DNA of 64,000 bases from an uncultured Gammaproteobacteria bacterium (GCA_902826485.1 CADEEZ010000005.1:92061-156060), one strand, 5' to 3'. Positions 7,697-16,446 are shown, numbered from the stretch's first letter. The notes: a model not told the origin generated them from the sequence alone. Numbers and translations: made by a program.

Positions 7697-9262
7697 ATGG
7701 AAGCCTTCTCATACGATATAACCCAATACGAAAGTCACCCTTATGCTCAAACACGCCCTGAACTCATGTATACCATGGCTAGGTTGTTTGGCTTAAACCC
7801 CACGCACTTTAAAAAATGTCGCGTTCTAGAATTAGGCTGTGCCGCGGGCGGTAATATTTTACCCATGGCCTACAACTTTAAAGACTCAGAATTTGTAGGA
7901 GTTGATTTATCTGCCAAACAAATAGAGCAGGGTATCGAACAAATTCGCGATTTAGGATTAACGAACATACAACTACTTCACAAATCCATTATGGATATAG
8001 ACGCTTCTTATGGAAAGTTTGATTACATTATTGCCCATGGGGTTTTTTCTTGGATACCGCTCGAAGTGCAAGAGAAAATTTTTGCTATTTGTAAGGATAA
8101 TTTAACCCCTCATGGCGTTGCTTATATTAGCTATAATACTTTGCCAGGCTGGAATATGGTCAAAAATATTCGAGAACTAATGTTATATCATTGCCAAGGA
8201 TTTGAAACGCACCAACAGAAAGTGGAGCAAGCCAGATTAATTTTAAAATTCATCGTAGACAGTTTAGAAGGACAAAATACGCCTTATGCTAATTTTTTAA
8301 GATCGGAAGTAGAATTGTTATCTAAGCATGGTGATCATTATTTATTGCATGAACATTTAGAGCAAGATAATGATCCGATGTATTTTCATACTTTTATGGA
8401 ACGAGCGGCAAAACATGATTTGTGTTATTTATCGGATACGCAATTATCCACCATGTTTGCGCATAATCTACCTGAAAAAGTCGCCAGCCAAATTAGCACC
8501 ATTACCGATATTGTTCGGTTAACTCAGTATATGGATTTTATTCGTAATCAGCGCTTTAGATGCACTTTATTGTGCCATAAAAATGTTGCCATTAACCGTT
8601 CTCTTAAGCCGGAAGACATCGAAAAATTTTATATTTGTTATTTGGGAAATGTGCGCAATGACATCACCGAAGAAGAAATGGCCGAAGGCAATACCCTGCA
8701 ATTTACGAGTGGGGCCATTACCCTCACACTGAAAAATCGATTGTCTAAAATCGCCATGAAAATCATACATGATCGCTCTAGAAAGCCCATTAGTTTTGAA
8801 AAATTAGTGGCTAAAACCAAAGAGCTGAGTGGCGAAACAGACGATAATAAAGTTAAATTATTTTTGCATCAAGATTTAGGGTTAATGCGTTTAACACTGG
8901 CAGGCTTACTGGAAGTGCATTCTAGTAGTGGCGAATATACCAGAGAAAAAGTTCAAAAACCTAAAGCCACGAAATTAGCACAATATCAGGTAAAAAAGAA
9001 AAATTTTGTCACCAATCAACGTCATGAACTCATTGCACTAAACCCTGTTGAAACCAGGTTATTAGAATATTGTGATGGCACCAAAGAAGTGAGGAAAATT
9101 TTAGAACAAATGAATGATCACTTTATGAAAGGTGAATTAAAGCTGGTGAAAAAAACGGGCGAAGAAATAACAGAAAAAAACGAAATTCAAAAAGAAGCAG
9201 AAATATATTGCCAGGCCTTACTTCAACAAATGGCCAACAATGCACTGCTAATTGCTGAATAA
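7697..9262 (+). CDS. class I SAM methyltransferase with regulatory domain, PKMT-like
   Basis: A 521-residue methyltransferase. The SAM site shows VLELGCAAGGNI (43-54) and the acidic strand end EFVGVDLS (65-72). The middle part matches the methyltransferase regulatory domain type, and the C-terminal 130 residues, with NPVETRLLEYCDGTKEVRKI, resemble a winged-helix domain. This three-part layout is that of rickettsial protein lysine methyltransferases that modify surface proteins; the substrate here is inference. The ATG at 7697 was chosen because AAGGAA precedes it by 6 bases; in-frame ATGs at 7535 and 7664 lack such a site. The sigma-54 activator starts 7 bases after the stop, so an operon of three genes is likely. 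Confidence 0.82.
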   Translation: MEAFSYDITQYESHPYAQTRPELMYTMARLFGLNPTHFKKCRVLELGCAAGGNILPMAYNFKDSEFVGVDLSAKQIEQGIEQIRDLGLTNIQLLHKSIMDIDASYGKFDYIIAHGVFSWIPLEVQEKIFAICKDNLTPHGVAYISYNTLPGWNMVKNIRELMLYHCQGFETHQQKVEQARLILKFIVDSLEGQNTPYANFLRSEVELLSKHGDHYLLHEHLEQDNDPMYFHTFMERAAKHDLCYLSDTQLSTMFAHNLPEKVASQISTITDIVRLTQYMDFIRNQRFRCTLLCHKNVAINRSLKPEDIEKFYICYLGNVRNDITEEEMAEGNTLQFTSGAITLTLKNRLSKIAMKIIHDRSRKPISFEKLVAKTKELSGETDDNKVKLFLHQDLGLMRLTLAGLLEVHSSSGEYTREKVQKPKATKLAQYQVKKKNFVTNQRHELIALNPVETRLLEYCDGTKEVRKILEQMNDHFMKGELKLVKKTGEEITEKNEIQKEAEIYCQALLQQMANNALLIAE

Positions 9263-9268
9263 GTTAAT

Positions 9269-10213
9269 ATGAATATAGAAGGCTTGTATACACAAGATGT
9301 GGGGATGCAGGCGATTATTAAACACGTGTTTAAAATCGCTCCAACCTCTGCTTGTGTGTTGTTATTAGGTGAAAGTGGCACGGGTAAAGAACTGATTGCC
9401 AATGCCTTACACCTTCACAGTCAAAATGCCAAAGGGCCTTTTGTGGCGATCAATTGTGCGGCTATTCCTGAAAATTTATTAGAAAGTGAATTATTTGGAT
9501 TTGAAAAAGGGGCTTTTACAGGGGCTTATCAACTCACCAAAGGTAAAATTGAGCAGGCTTCAGGAGGCACCCTATTTTTAGACGAAGTAGGGGATTTACC
9601 TGCGAGCCTACAACCTAAATTACTTCGTTTTTTACAAGAAAAAAAAATTGAAAGAATTGGAGGCAGACAAAGTATTCCTGTCAATGTGCGCGTAATTTGC
9701 GCGACACATCAAAATCTGGCCGAGCAACTTCAACAACATCGGTTCAGAGAAGATTTATATTATCGGATAGCTGAATTATCGTTGGTTTTACCTCCTTTAA
9801 GAGCAAGAGGACAAGACATTGTTTATATTGCCAATAAGTTATTATCACACTATGCGATAGAATTTAAAAAGACCATAAAAGGCTTTACTTCAGAAGCGAT
9901 TTTTACTTTATTACACTATCCTTGGCCCGGAAACATTCGCGAGCTCAAAAATAAAGTGCAAAGAGCCGTTATCCTCTCTGATAATACTTGGATAGCCTCT
10001 AAAGATTTAGATCTCGATACCAAACAAAATACGCCTTTATCTAGCCTGAAAGAAACCAGAGAAAAAGCTGAAAAAGAAGCTATTATAAAAGCCTTAACCA
10101 TTAGCCGAGGGAATGTCACGAAAGCGGCAGAAATATTGGGCATCACAAGGCCCACGCTTTATAGCATGATGGAAAAACTTGAAATGAGAGAAAGAGTTGT
10201 AACGGAAGTATGA
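9269..10213 (+). CDS. sigma-54-dependent transcription activator without receiver domain
   Basis: An AAA+ enhancer-binding protein of 314 residues that would activate RNA polymerase holding sigma-54. Walker A GESGTGKE is at 34-41, the sigma-54 contact loop GAFTGA at 81-86 and Walker B TLFLDEVGD at 101-109; FREDLYYRI and the PWPGNIREL segment follow, and a Fis-type helix-turn-helix (GNVTKAAEILGITRPTLY) ends the protein. There is no N-terminal receiver or sensory domain, only about ten residues before the AAA+ core, so activity is not controlled by phosphorylation of this polypeptide. It overlaps the start of the TPR gene by four bases (ATGA). Its targets are unknown; no convincing -24/-12 site was found in the neighbourhood. 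Confidence 0.92.
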   Translation: MNIEGLYTQDVGMQAIIKHVFKIAPTSACVLLLGESGTGKELIANALHLHSQNAKGPFVAINCAAIPENLLESELFGFEKGAFTGAYQLTKGKIEQASGGTLFLDEVGDLPASLQPKLLRFLQEKKIERIGGRQSIPVNVRVICATHQNLAEQLQQHRFREDLYYRIAELSLVLPPLRARGQDIVYIANKLLSHYAIEFKKTIKGFTSEAIFTLLHYPWPGNIRELKNKVQRAVILSDNTWIASKDLDLDTKQNTPLSSLKETREKAEKEAIIKALTISRGNVTKAAEILGITRPTLYSMMEKLEMRERVVTEV

Positions 10214-12351
10214 AAAAAATAATAATGAGCTTAGTTTTAAGCTTAACAACGTTGATTGCCAACGCCTCTGTCATCGATAATGAAATTAAAAAAGGACAAA
10301 TAGACGAAGCCAATAAAATCGTTGAAAGTGAAATCGCGAAAAGCCCAAACGAACCTGCCACATGGTTAGCGTATGCGACGTTAATGTTGGCAAAAAATGA
10401 AAGTCAGAAATCATGGGCAGGGCTTTCTCAAGCGAGAAAATTAATTCAAACGACTGATCTAACTTCTGATAAAATAAGCAAGCTTGAAGCAGAATATTAT
10501 CAAATTGAAGGCGCATGGTATTTTCAAAAAAAATCTTTTGATAAAGCTGCCCAATCATTCAAGCAATCCTTGAAATTTGATGCCAATAATCTTGACAATC
10601 AAATTTGGTTAAGTTGTGCGTGGTTAGCCGAACACAGGCTATCAGAAGCCACTTCACTTATTAATACGATGTATCTTGCTTCATCTAAAAACGAAACCGT
10701 AAATTTTTTATATAAAATAACGCATCCTGTCGAAAAAGAATTAAAACAAGTCATCAGTGCGCAACCTGATTTAATCACACCTAAATTAGCCTTAATCAAT
10801 TTATATGTGAATAAAGGCCAATTTACCCTAGCCAAAAAATTCATGGAAAAATTGCCTATCAATCAATTATCACAATTCCCCTTTGTGCTGCTTTCATCAC
10901 AAATTTCAATGTCTTTGAAACAACCTCAAGAAGTGGTTAAAAAACTTAATCCCATTATTCAAACTAATGAAGATTACCGTTTATTAAGTTCATTAAGCGT
11001 GGCACAGGCATTATTAGGTAATTTCAATGAGGCCAGTGTTTTATTTGAAAAATCGTTAAAAGCCAAAGAATATAAAATGCCTGATTTGGCTCAATCGGCA
11101 ACATTGAGCATGAGCCAACATCCTGTTGCTTATATAGATCAATTATTGGCCAATGGTGAATACCAAACTCAGGCAAATTCAATGTCGTCGGGGCTTGTGA
11201 AAATTGCCTATTACTTCAAGAAAAATCAAATGGCTGATGCGCGTCATGAAGCCAGAAATTGGCTTCAACTCTATCCACGTCAAGCTTTTTCTTATGATGT
11301 ATTGGGCAGTGTGGACAAAGCAGAAGGAGATTACCACGGCGCAGAAAATGCATTTCAAAGTGCTATAAAATTAAACGAAACCTATTTACCTGCGCGCTTG
11401 CATCTTATTGAGGTGTTCATTAAGCAAAGAAAATACGCAGAAGCACGAAAATTATTATTAGACACCTCCAAAAAATTTAAACCCGATAGCAAAATATTTT
11501 TATTGTGGTCTAAATTAGAAGAATTTGAAGGTAATCGTGATGCGGCGAAAAAATGGTTAGAAAAAGCAGCTACAATAGAGCAAAGCTTAGAACCAGGCTT
11601 AGAATTTGTGAGTTTTTATTTGAGACAAGATAGACCAAAACTTGCTTTACTCCTAGCCGAAAATTTAGCCAAAATGCATGGTAATGATATTCGGCTATTA
11701 AATTTATTGGGTGGTTTATATCTAGAAAATGAACAAAAATATCCACAAGCGATCGATATTTTCGAAAAATTAGTACAATTTGTGCCCGATTCTCCTGGTG
11801 TGGTTCAAAATTTATCCAAAAGCCATCAGTTATCTGGGCATCCTGAAAAGGCCATGTCTGTATTAGAACAGCATTTGCATAAATACCCTCAACAAGTTGA
11901 AGTTCAAAGACAACTCGCTAGGCTTTATATTCACAATAGAAATTTTGATAAAGCCAAATTGGTTTTTGAAAGAATACTTAAAACACACCCTGATGATTAT
12001 ATTAGCTTAAATAATTTAGCCAGTTTATATATAGAACTGGACCCTAAAAAATCGTTGAGCTTTGCCAAACAAGCTTATGAACATGCACCCGATAATGCCT
12101 CGGTGTGTGATACCTTGGGTTGGGCTTATTATAAAAACCATCAACCCCATGTGGCCTTAAACTATCTTTTAAAAGCCAATAAACTCGATCATAATCTGGC
12201 AGATGCTACCTATCATTTAGCGTTGGTATATCGTGAACAAGGTCAAAAACAAGCGGCAGTGGATTTTCTTAAACAAGCCTTAGCGAGCAGGGATACACAA
12301 TTTTCAGCTCGCGCACAAGCCAATACTTTATTAAAAAATTGGTCAATGTGA
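10210..12351 (+). CDS. exported TPR-repeat protein
   Basis: A 713-residue protein with a signal peptide (MKKIIMSLVLSLTTLIANA) followed by tetratricopeptide repeats over almost its whole length; clear units include AAKKWLEKAATIEQ, AIDIFEKLVQFVPDSPG, AKLVFERILKTHPDDYISLNN and the late ALNYLLKANKLDHNLADATYH. Such proteins are periplasmic scaffolds. In layout it recalls PrsT of exopolysaccharide/PEP-CTERM loci, which also sit beside sigma-54 activators, but no other gene of such a locus is near, so that is only a resemblance. It is translationally coupled to the activator and is the last gene of the operon. Confidence 0.85.
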   Translation: MKKIIMSLVLSLTTLIANASVIDNEIKKGQIDEANKIVESEIAKSPNEPATWLAYATLMLAKNESQKSWAGLSQARKLIQTTDLTSDKISKLEAEYYQIEGAWYFQKKSFDKAAQSFKQSLKFDANNLDNQIWLSCAWLAEHRLSEATSLINTMYLASSKNETVNFLYKITHPVEKELKQVISAQPDLITPKLALINLYVNKGQFTLAKKFMEKLPINQLSQFPFVLLSSQISMSLKQPQEVVKKLNPIIQTNEDYRLLSSLSVAQALLGNFNEASVLFEKSLKAKEYKMPDLAQSATLSMSQHPVAYIDQLLANGEYQTQANSMSSGLVKIAYYFKKNQMADARHEARNWLQLYPRQAFSYDVLGSVDKAEGDYHGAENAFQSAIKLNETYLPARLHLIEVFIKQRKYAEARKLLLDTSKKFKPDSKIFLLWSKLEEFEGNRDAAKKWLEKAATIEQSLEPGLEFVSFYLRQDRPKLALLLAENLAKMHGNDIRLLNLLGGLYLENEQKYPQAIDIFEKLVQFVPDSPGVVQNLSKSHQLSGHPEKAMSVLEQHLHKYPQQVEVQRQLARLYIHNRNFDKAKLVFERILKTHPDDYISLNNLASLYIELDPKKSLSFAKQAYEHAPDNASVCDTLGWAYYKNHQPHVALNYLLKANKLDHNLADATYHLALVYREQGQKQAAVDFLKQALASRDTQFSARAQANTLLKNWSM

Positions 12352-12366
12352 AAATGTATCCAATTC

Positions 12367-12394
12367 TTGTAGTGGCCGGCCTCTGTGCCGGCCA
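12367..12394 (+). repeat. REP element 1, upstream of the RAYT gene
   Basis: TTGTAG followed by the stem TGGCCGGC / GCCGGCCA with loop CTCTGT. It is one of five related copies in the window and lies in direct orientation with copy 2. Confidence 0.8.
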
Positions 12395-12429
12395 TGTTCC
12401 ACGCGTAATATATGATAAGATCTGATAAT

Positions 12430-12457
12430 TTGTAGTGGCCGGCCTCCGTGCCGGCCA
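12430..12457 (+). repeat. REP element 2, directly before the RAYT start
   Basis: TTGTAG, stem TGGCCGGC / GCCGGCCA, loop CTCCGT. It ends 10 bases before the transposase ATG, so the hairpin could mask the translation start in the mRNA. Confidence 0.8.
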
Positions 12458-12467
12458 GAGTTAAACC

Positions 12468-13016
12468 ATGGCAAATTTACCTGAATTAGAAAGAAAAAAA
12501 TTAAGACTTCATTGCTATGATTATCGAAGTGAAGGCTTTTATTTTATTACTCTTTGTGTGCATGGAAGAATGTGTTTATTCGGAGATGTTGTTAATTCAG
12601 AAATGATATTAAATGCCAGTGGAAAAATGATTAATGAAGTTTTAATCAATTTACCCAAATTTTATCCAACTATCATTCTTGATGCTTATATTATTATGCC
12701 AAATCATATTCATGCAATAGTGAATATTTCTGCTGATATTGGGACGGCACAGAGGCCGTCCCCTACAAAACCATCATTGTCAGACATTCTTAAAAATTTT
12801 AAAACATATACTACCAGGAAATATATTGATGGTGTGCATCAACAGGGGTGGTTACCATTTGAAGATCGTTTATGGCAGAGAAGTTTTTACGAACATATCA
12901 TTCGTAATGAGACAAGTTTAGATAAAATTAGAGAATATATTTTTGATAATCCACTAAAATGGGAAATTGATCGTGAAAATCCGATTAACTTTAATCTGAA
13001 TAAAAAAAATTATTAA
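12468..13016 (+). CDS. REP-associated tyrosine transposase (RAYT)
   Basis: A 182-residue single-strand DNA transposase of the Y1/HUH class. Known for the family: RAYTs cut and join REP hairpins and are kept as single chromosomal genes. Seen here: YFITLCVHGR near residues 25-34, the metal-binding HIH at 80-82 within IIMPNHIHAIV, and DRLWQRSFYEHIIRNE at 133-148, whose Y141 is the candidate nucleophile. Two REPs stand just upstream, another hairpin just downstream, and a fifth-type REP copy lies inside the gene, encoding about residues 92-101 in frame. Length and motifs suggest an intact gene. No good ribosome-binding site is visible before the ATG. Confidence 0.9.
   Translation: MANLPELERKKLRLHCYDYRSEGFYFITLCVHGRMCLFGDVVNSEMILNASGKMINEVLINLPKFYPTIILDAYIIMPNHIHAIVNISADIGTAQRPSPTKPSLSDILKNFKTYTTRKYIDGVHQQGWLPFEDRLWQRSFYEHIIRNETSLDKIREYIFDNPLKWEIDRENPINFNLNKKNY
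12739..12768 (-). repeat. REP copy inside the RAYT coding region
   Basis: Read on the minus strand it is TTTGTAGGGGACGGCCTCTG followed by the closing arm; stem GGGACGGC / GCCGTCCC (12741-12748 and 12755-12762). It keeps the reading frame open and adds the peptide GTAQRPSPTK between the HIH motif and the tyrosine region. Confidence 0.75.
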
Positions 13017-13020
13017 GAGA

Positions 13021-13040
13021 CAGCGTGGTGAACCACGCTG
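13021..13040. repeat. hairpin after the RAYT gene
   Basis: CAGCGTGG, loop TGAA, CCACGCTG: perfect 8-bp stem starting 5 bases after the stop codon. There is no T run, so a transposase-recognised palindrome is more likely than a terminator. Confidence 0.6.
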
Positions 13041-13090
13041 CCAGAAAAAACCCTCTAAGCTATTTCGGGAGGAAATAATTATTATATTTG

Positions 13091-13687
13091 CTAGTGGTGA
13101 TACCAAATCCTTTTGGCTGTAGCAACAATTGCATGACCAACCGCATACGCATTTAGTGCAAGGGCATAACCCTTTAAATGACATGCAGTAGGCTCTGGAG
13201 GGGTGGGAGGTATTTCTTTATCATTTTTTGGGCAACCATCGTTTTTAGACCCATTTCGCAAAGTGGCTAGCTGTTCATAATGCGTATCTAGGGCAAGCTT
13301 TAACCCCCAATACAATGAATAGCATCTGCTTTGTTCACTACAGACCCAAAAACTAAAATAACCCCAACCTAATTTTGACGTTTCCATTGCTTGTGTACAC
13401 CACCGAACAAATCGCTTATCATCACCATCTGATACATAGCTTTCTGCGCTATGTACAAGGCGGTTTAATAGCGGAATAAGTTCAACTGGCACACACCCAT
13501 CTTGGATGTCTCCAATAGATTTTAAAACATCTCGAACAAAATGACTTCGCACCACTTTTGGAAGTTCATATATTTCAGCCTCAATCGTATTGACTGGCTG
13601 GTGATTAGTTTCCGGGAGGAAAGCAAAATCCATTTTGTTTTCAAAAAGACATAGCGTGCTGAACACACCCTTAACCGACTTTCTCAT
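13091..13687 (-). CDS. hypothetical protein, orphan
   Basis: I do not recognise this 198-residue protein. It has no signal peptide or membrane segment. The N-terminal two thirds look globular and mixed alpha/beta, with many aromatic residues around WGYFSFWVCSEQSRCYSLYWG (about 110-130); a short proline-rich link (IPPTPPEPT) then leads to a small C-terminal helix pair. Six cysteines are scattered. AGGGA lies about 6 bases before the ATG, which supports the start. The gene stands alone between the RAYT unit and the papain-like candidate, in a stretch rich in lineage-specific genes; it might be an effector, but nothing in the sequence shows it. Confidence 0.6.
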   Translation of the reverse strand: MRKSVKGVFSTLCLFENKMDFAFLPETNHQPVNTIEAEIYELPKVVRSHFVRDVLKSIGDIQDGCVPVELIPLLNRLVHSAESYVSDGDDKRFVRWCTQAMETSKLGWGYFSFWVCSEQSRCYSLYWGLKLALDTHYEQLATLRNGSKNDGCPKNDKEIPPTPPEPTACHLKGYALALNAYAVGHAIVATAKRIWYHH

Positions 13688-13867
13688 GACAATCCCTGTC
13701 TAAGTTTGTTTAATGAAGGGTTTTAACAGTAATACATAAAATAAATAGTGAGACAACCGTCCAAATCGCAATTTAAGCCATTTTTTGTCTTTTTTTAAAA
13801 TTATTTTTAATCATCTGGAATGATTAACAGTTAATTTTGCTATATATAAATCCAGTTCAAAGATATT

Positions 13868-14866
13868 TTATGTTATTTTGAATTTTTGTTTTGTTTCTGA
13901 GTTGTCATTTTCTATTTTTATGCTAGGGTCAATCACTTCTTCTCTTAGTTTTTTCCGCTTCGCAGCACCTATTTGATACAGATTAATAATTTTACTGCTT
14001 TCAGTTTGAAGAAAGTCATAAGGCAGTTCGGGGGTTTGAGGTGCTAAGATACCAAGAGACAAAATATGTTCATGGTCTTGTTCCAACGCATAATTAAACG
14101 TATCGATGCAGGCGAACTTTGCGTATAGCTGAAAAGCAGGAGGGATGGCACTCAAAAAAGCATTTAAATCAAAATCGGGTTTTAAGGCATCACTCGCCTT
14201 ATCATATAGATCTGTTTTTTTATTCGACACCCATTTCATATTTTCAGCATTCACAAATGTTTGTACACAAGCAACTTGAAAAGCGATTAATATGCCTTGC
14301 AGACAATGAAATCCTCTTTGATTTTCGTTTTCAGGTTTGGGGCGCACGGGGCTGATGTCTCGTCTGGCTGCGTACTTAACCACGTCGAGGTAATGTTCTT
14401 TAAATGCTTGAGTCAAATCTTTATGTTGTTCCATCAATTTTTGGTTAAATAAGATGTTATCTCCAATCATCGGAGATTTATTTTCAAACATATCAGATGC
14501 AATCCCAAAAAAATCATTATTATATTTTTCGGCCAGTTCAAAGCGTTTTTTATCAAAAGGAATAGCCCACTTGCACCATTTTTTAAGTAGTTCTGTCGCC
14601 TGTAATGCAAGCGCCTGATCTTTGAGCCTAAATATATGAAATGTGAGGTTGCGTGCTTGAATCACTTCTTCAGGAGGGAGAGACATTTCAGTTAAAGCAA
14701 AAGGGTAGTGAGTTCCACGAAAATGGGCAACTTGGCAGTGTTTAGTTTTTAAATCTACTTGCGTTACAACAGCAGCATGCCTAAAAAAATTATTGGCGTT
14801 GTCTTTCATTAAAAGAATGTCGCCAGGCTGTAGCGATACTTCTAAAAAGGCAGATTGAACATCCAT
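13868..14866 (-). CDS. permuted NlpC/P60 (LRAT/YiiX-like) papain-fold protein candidate
   Basis: A 332-residue protein whose first 60 residues have the circularly permuted papain-like pattern: LQPGDILLM (about 12-20), FFRHAAVVTQV with H30 as candidate catalytic histidine, and a VAHF strand. A cysteine inside a helix, GFHCLQGILIAFQVA (C188), matches the expected late position of the nucleophile in this permuted fold. Members of the fold act as peptidases, amidases or acyltransferases; which applies here is unknown. The middle and C-terminal parts are helical and unrecognised. The ATG at 14866 was preferred over one 15 bases upstream because GGGAG precedes it by 8 bases. It may be a secreted effector. 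An alternative is a cell-wall enzyme, but there is no signal peptide. Confidence 0.5.
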   Translation of the reverse strand: MDVQSAFLEVSLQPGDILLMKDNANNFFRHAAVVTQVDLKTKHCQVAHFRGTHYPFALTEMSLPPEEVIQARNLTFHIFRLKDQALALQATELLKKWCKWAIPFDKKRFELAEKYNNDFFGIASDMFENKSPMIGDNILFNQKLMEQHKDLTQAFKEHYLDVVKYAARRDISPVRPKPENENQRGFHCLQGILIAFQVACVQTFVNAENMKWVSNKKTDLYDKASDALKPDFDLNAFLSAIPPAFQLYAKFACIDTFNYALEQDHEHILSLGILAPQTPELPYDFLQTESSKIINLYQIGAAKRKKLREEVIDPSIKIENDNSETKQKFKIT

Positions 14867-15209
14867 TGTCGTTGCTCCCATATAATAACGATGATTAGTT
14901 AATAAATAAACTGACTCCTAGGTAACAAAAATGTTAAGTTGATGTCTGCAATTATACTCGAAAGGGTTATCGAAACGCACGTAAAAGAAATTCAGAAAAG
15001 CCCTCACCCGTCTCGGCGCTAACGCTATGCCTCGCCACCCTCTCCCGCAAGCGGTAGAGGGGATCTAGATCAAGCAGGATTTATTACTCTTTATTTCAAA
15101 TTGGCACAGTTCAGATCCCCTCTACGTTCTTGTCCGCCATAGCTTCAGCGACGACGGATACGGGAGGCATCGTCGCCACTTCCGTGGCTAAGAATGGATA
15201 CTCGTTTTT
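14867..15209. other. intergenic stretch with repeat mosaic
   Basis: No gene seen. At 14999-15065 there is a GC-rich patch (CCCTCACCCGTC ... GGTAGAGGGGATC) that is present in the opposite direction at 23183-23249. A second part, AATTGGCACAGTTCAGATCC at 15102-15121, is repeated exactly at 23172-23191, and the neighbouring CTAGATC-containing sequences also match, so the two regions descend from one element. Confidence 0.6.
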
Positions 15210-15746
15210 TTAGCATATTAACTGCTGTAAACCAAAAATTGCAATTAATAAGCCAATAATAATAAATGTAATAAATATTGCTTTAAACCAAAAGCTATAT
15301 TTAAAACTATGATGTATTTCCGAGTCCTTTTTGACTTTGGTAAATATTTTATACTTTAGATCTTCTTCACTTTCTTTTTTAATTAACATATTTCTCGATA
15401 TATCTATCATTGTTCTATTTCTCTCGTCTAGCCCCCAAAATATTATTGAAAATAATATAAGAAGCAAGCCAAGACCAAATATTATTAATGCTAAAGTTGA
15501 ATGTGGAATAATTATATAAGTCGATACTTCTGAAATAGGTTGAGCCATTAGACCCATTTTAGGAGTTTTTACCGTAATGTTCTTAAAAAAGAAAGTTATA
15601 AATCCTGAAAGAATTACGGATTGCATTATGAAATAAAATTTAAAAGTTTGAATCCTTTGTTCTGCATGATATTTAAAATATTCCCAAAGTCTTTTGTACT
15701 CAAAATCATCTTTATCTTTTTTTGAAATTTCATTGATGTTATCCAT
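15210..15746 (-). CDS. three-helix membrane protein of unknown function
   Basis: A 178-residue inner-membrane protein. An amphipathic N-terminus with LWEYFKYHAEQRIQTF (about 20-35) leads into the first membrane segment (FYFIMQSVILSGFITFFF); a second segment is IIFGLGLLLILFSIIFWGL and a third is AIFITFIIIGLLIAIFGL near the C-terminus. A charged cytoplasmic loop of about 45 residues lies between the second and third. The W-x-x-F-x-x-H-A-x-Q-R pattern recurs in small membrane proteins of many bacteria, some in defence islands, but I cannot assign a function. GGAAGGAAA precedes the ATG. It stands alone, flanked by repeats on both sides. Confidence 0.65.
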   Translation of the reverse strand: MDNINEISKKDKDDFEYKRLWEYFKYHAEQRIQTFKFYFIMQSVILSGFITFFFKNITVKTPKMGLMAQPISEVSTYIIIPHSTLALIIFGLGLLLILFSIIFWGLDERNRTMIDISRNMLIKKESEEDLKYKIFTKVKKDSEIHHSFKYSFWFKAIFITFIIIGLLIAIFGLQQLIC

Positions 15747-16142
15747 CTAAGGTTTCCTTCCTAGTTATTTTATGCTTATTATAGAGCAGAACTAGCCCTT
15801 GGTATTCGTCCAAATAAGATTAATGTTGGTAGCCACTTAAGTTAAGGCAATTTACCAGCCACTCAACAAACTTCCCTTAAAAAATATAGACTAATTACCC
15901 AACCTTCTGTACCCCGCGTTCCGTCCATTTCGCGCAAGCACTCAATAGACTCTACACAGGGCTATTAACCGTCGCTACTGCCGTAGCTAAGAAATTGATT
16001 GTCTCACATAAAACATTCTCTCTATGTTTGTGATATTGACCTATCTCCAATCAAATTTAAATAAAAAATTGGAATTATTTTCAGTATTTTTAATCTAAAA
16101 GGTTATGTTTCTCAGAGTTTATGTTAGAAATAGGGCAATAAT
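15747..16142. other. intergenic stretch before the first Cys-rich peptide gene
   Basis: No gene seen. It contains a reverse copy of the structured repeat (15904-15967), preceded by CAACAAACTTCC-type sequence (about 15860-15902) that recurs at about 26465-26510. The part from 15904 to the peptide ATG resembles 23461-23676, upstream of the second Cys-rich gene, so the two peptide genes were duplicated together with their leaders. Confidence 0.6.
15904..15967 (-). repeat. structured intergenic repeat, copy a (reverse)
   Basis: Outer arms CTTCTGTACCCCGCGTTCC and ACACAGGGCTATTA enclose a variable inner stem. One of seven copies between 15.9 and 24.2 kb. Confidence 0.65.
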
Positions 16143-16394
16143 ATGAAAATTTTAGTCATGATTTTTATTATTTTTTGGTCTCCTTTAAGTTTTGCTGAAA
16201 ATCAACTTGCTGGGAAATATCAGGAGAATTGTTTTTTAAACTTAAGTTTTCCATCCTATAGTAAAATATTTGGACATTCCATTTTAACCTTAGAGAAAAG
16301 CGGTTGCTGTTCATGGCATAACGGTGTCTGTGGTTGTTCAAATGGTAGAGCGACTTGTTGTGATGGCACACTTAGTCCTTCATGTAGATGTTGA
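16143..16394 (+). CDS. small secreted Cys-rich protein, copy 1
   Basis: An 83-residue precursor with a typical signal peptide (MKILVMIFIIFWSPLSFA) and a C-terminal module with nine cysteines in its last 30 residues, reading SGCCSWHNGVCGC, then GRATCCDGTLSPSC and a final RC. The same module closes the paralogue at 23677. The Cys-x-x pattern and the DGTLSPSC ending are found in small proteins of many gammaproteobacteria, but I know of no established function. The cysteines could form disulfides in the periplasm or bind a metal together with the histidine. TAGGG lies 8 bases before the ATG. The next gene, also exported, starts 52 bases later and may be cotranscribed. Confidence 0.75.
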   Translation: MKILVMIFIIFWSPLSFAENQLAGKYQENCFLNLSFPSYSKIFGHSILTLEKSGCCSWHNGVCGCSNGRATCCDGTLSPSCRC

Positions 16395-16446
16395 AATAAA
16401 TATTATTTTAAGAAAATTTTATTTTAGAAAATAAAGAGGAGGTTGT

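Noticed and set aside
15102-15121. TTGGCACAGTTCAGA as a sigma-54 promoter
   Set aside because: GGCAC is there but the -12 TTGCA/GC element is missing, and both copies belong to a dispersed repeat without a gene behind.
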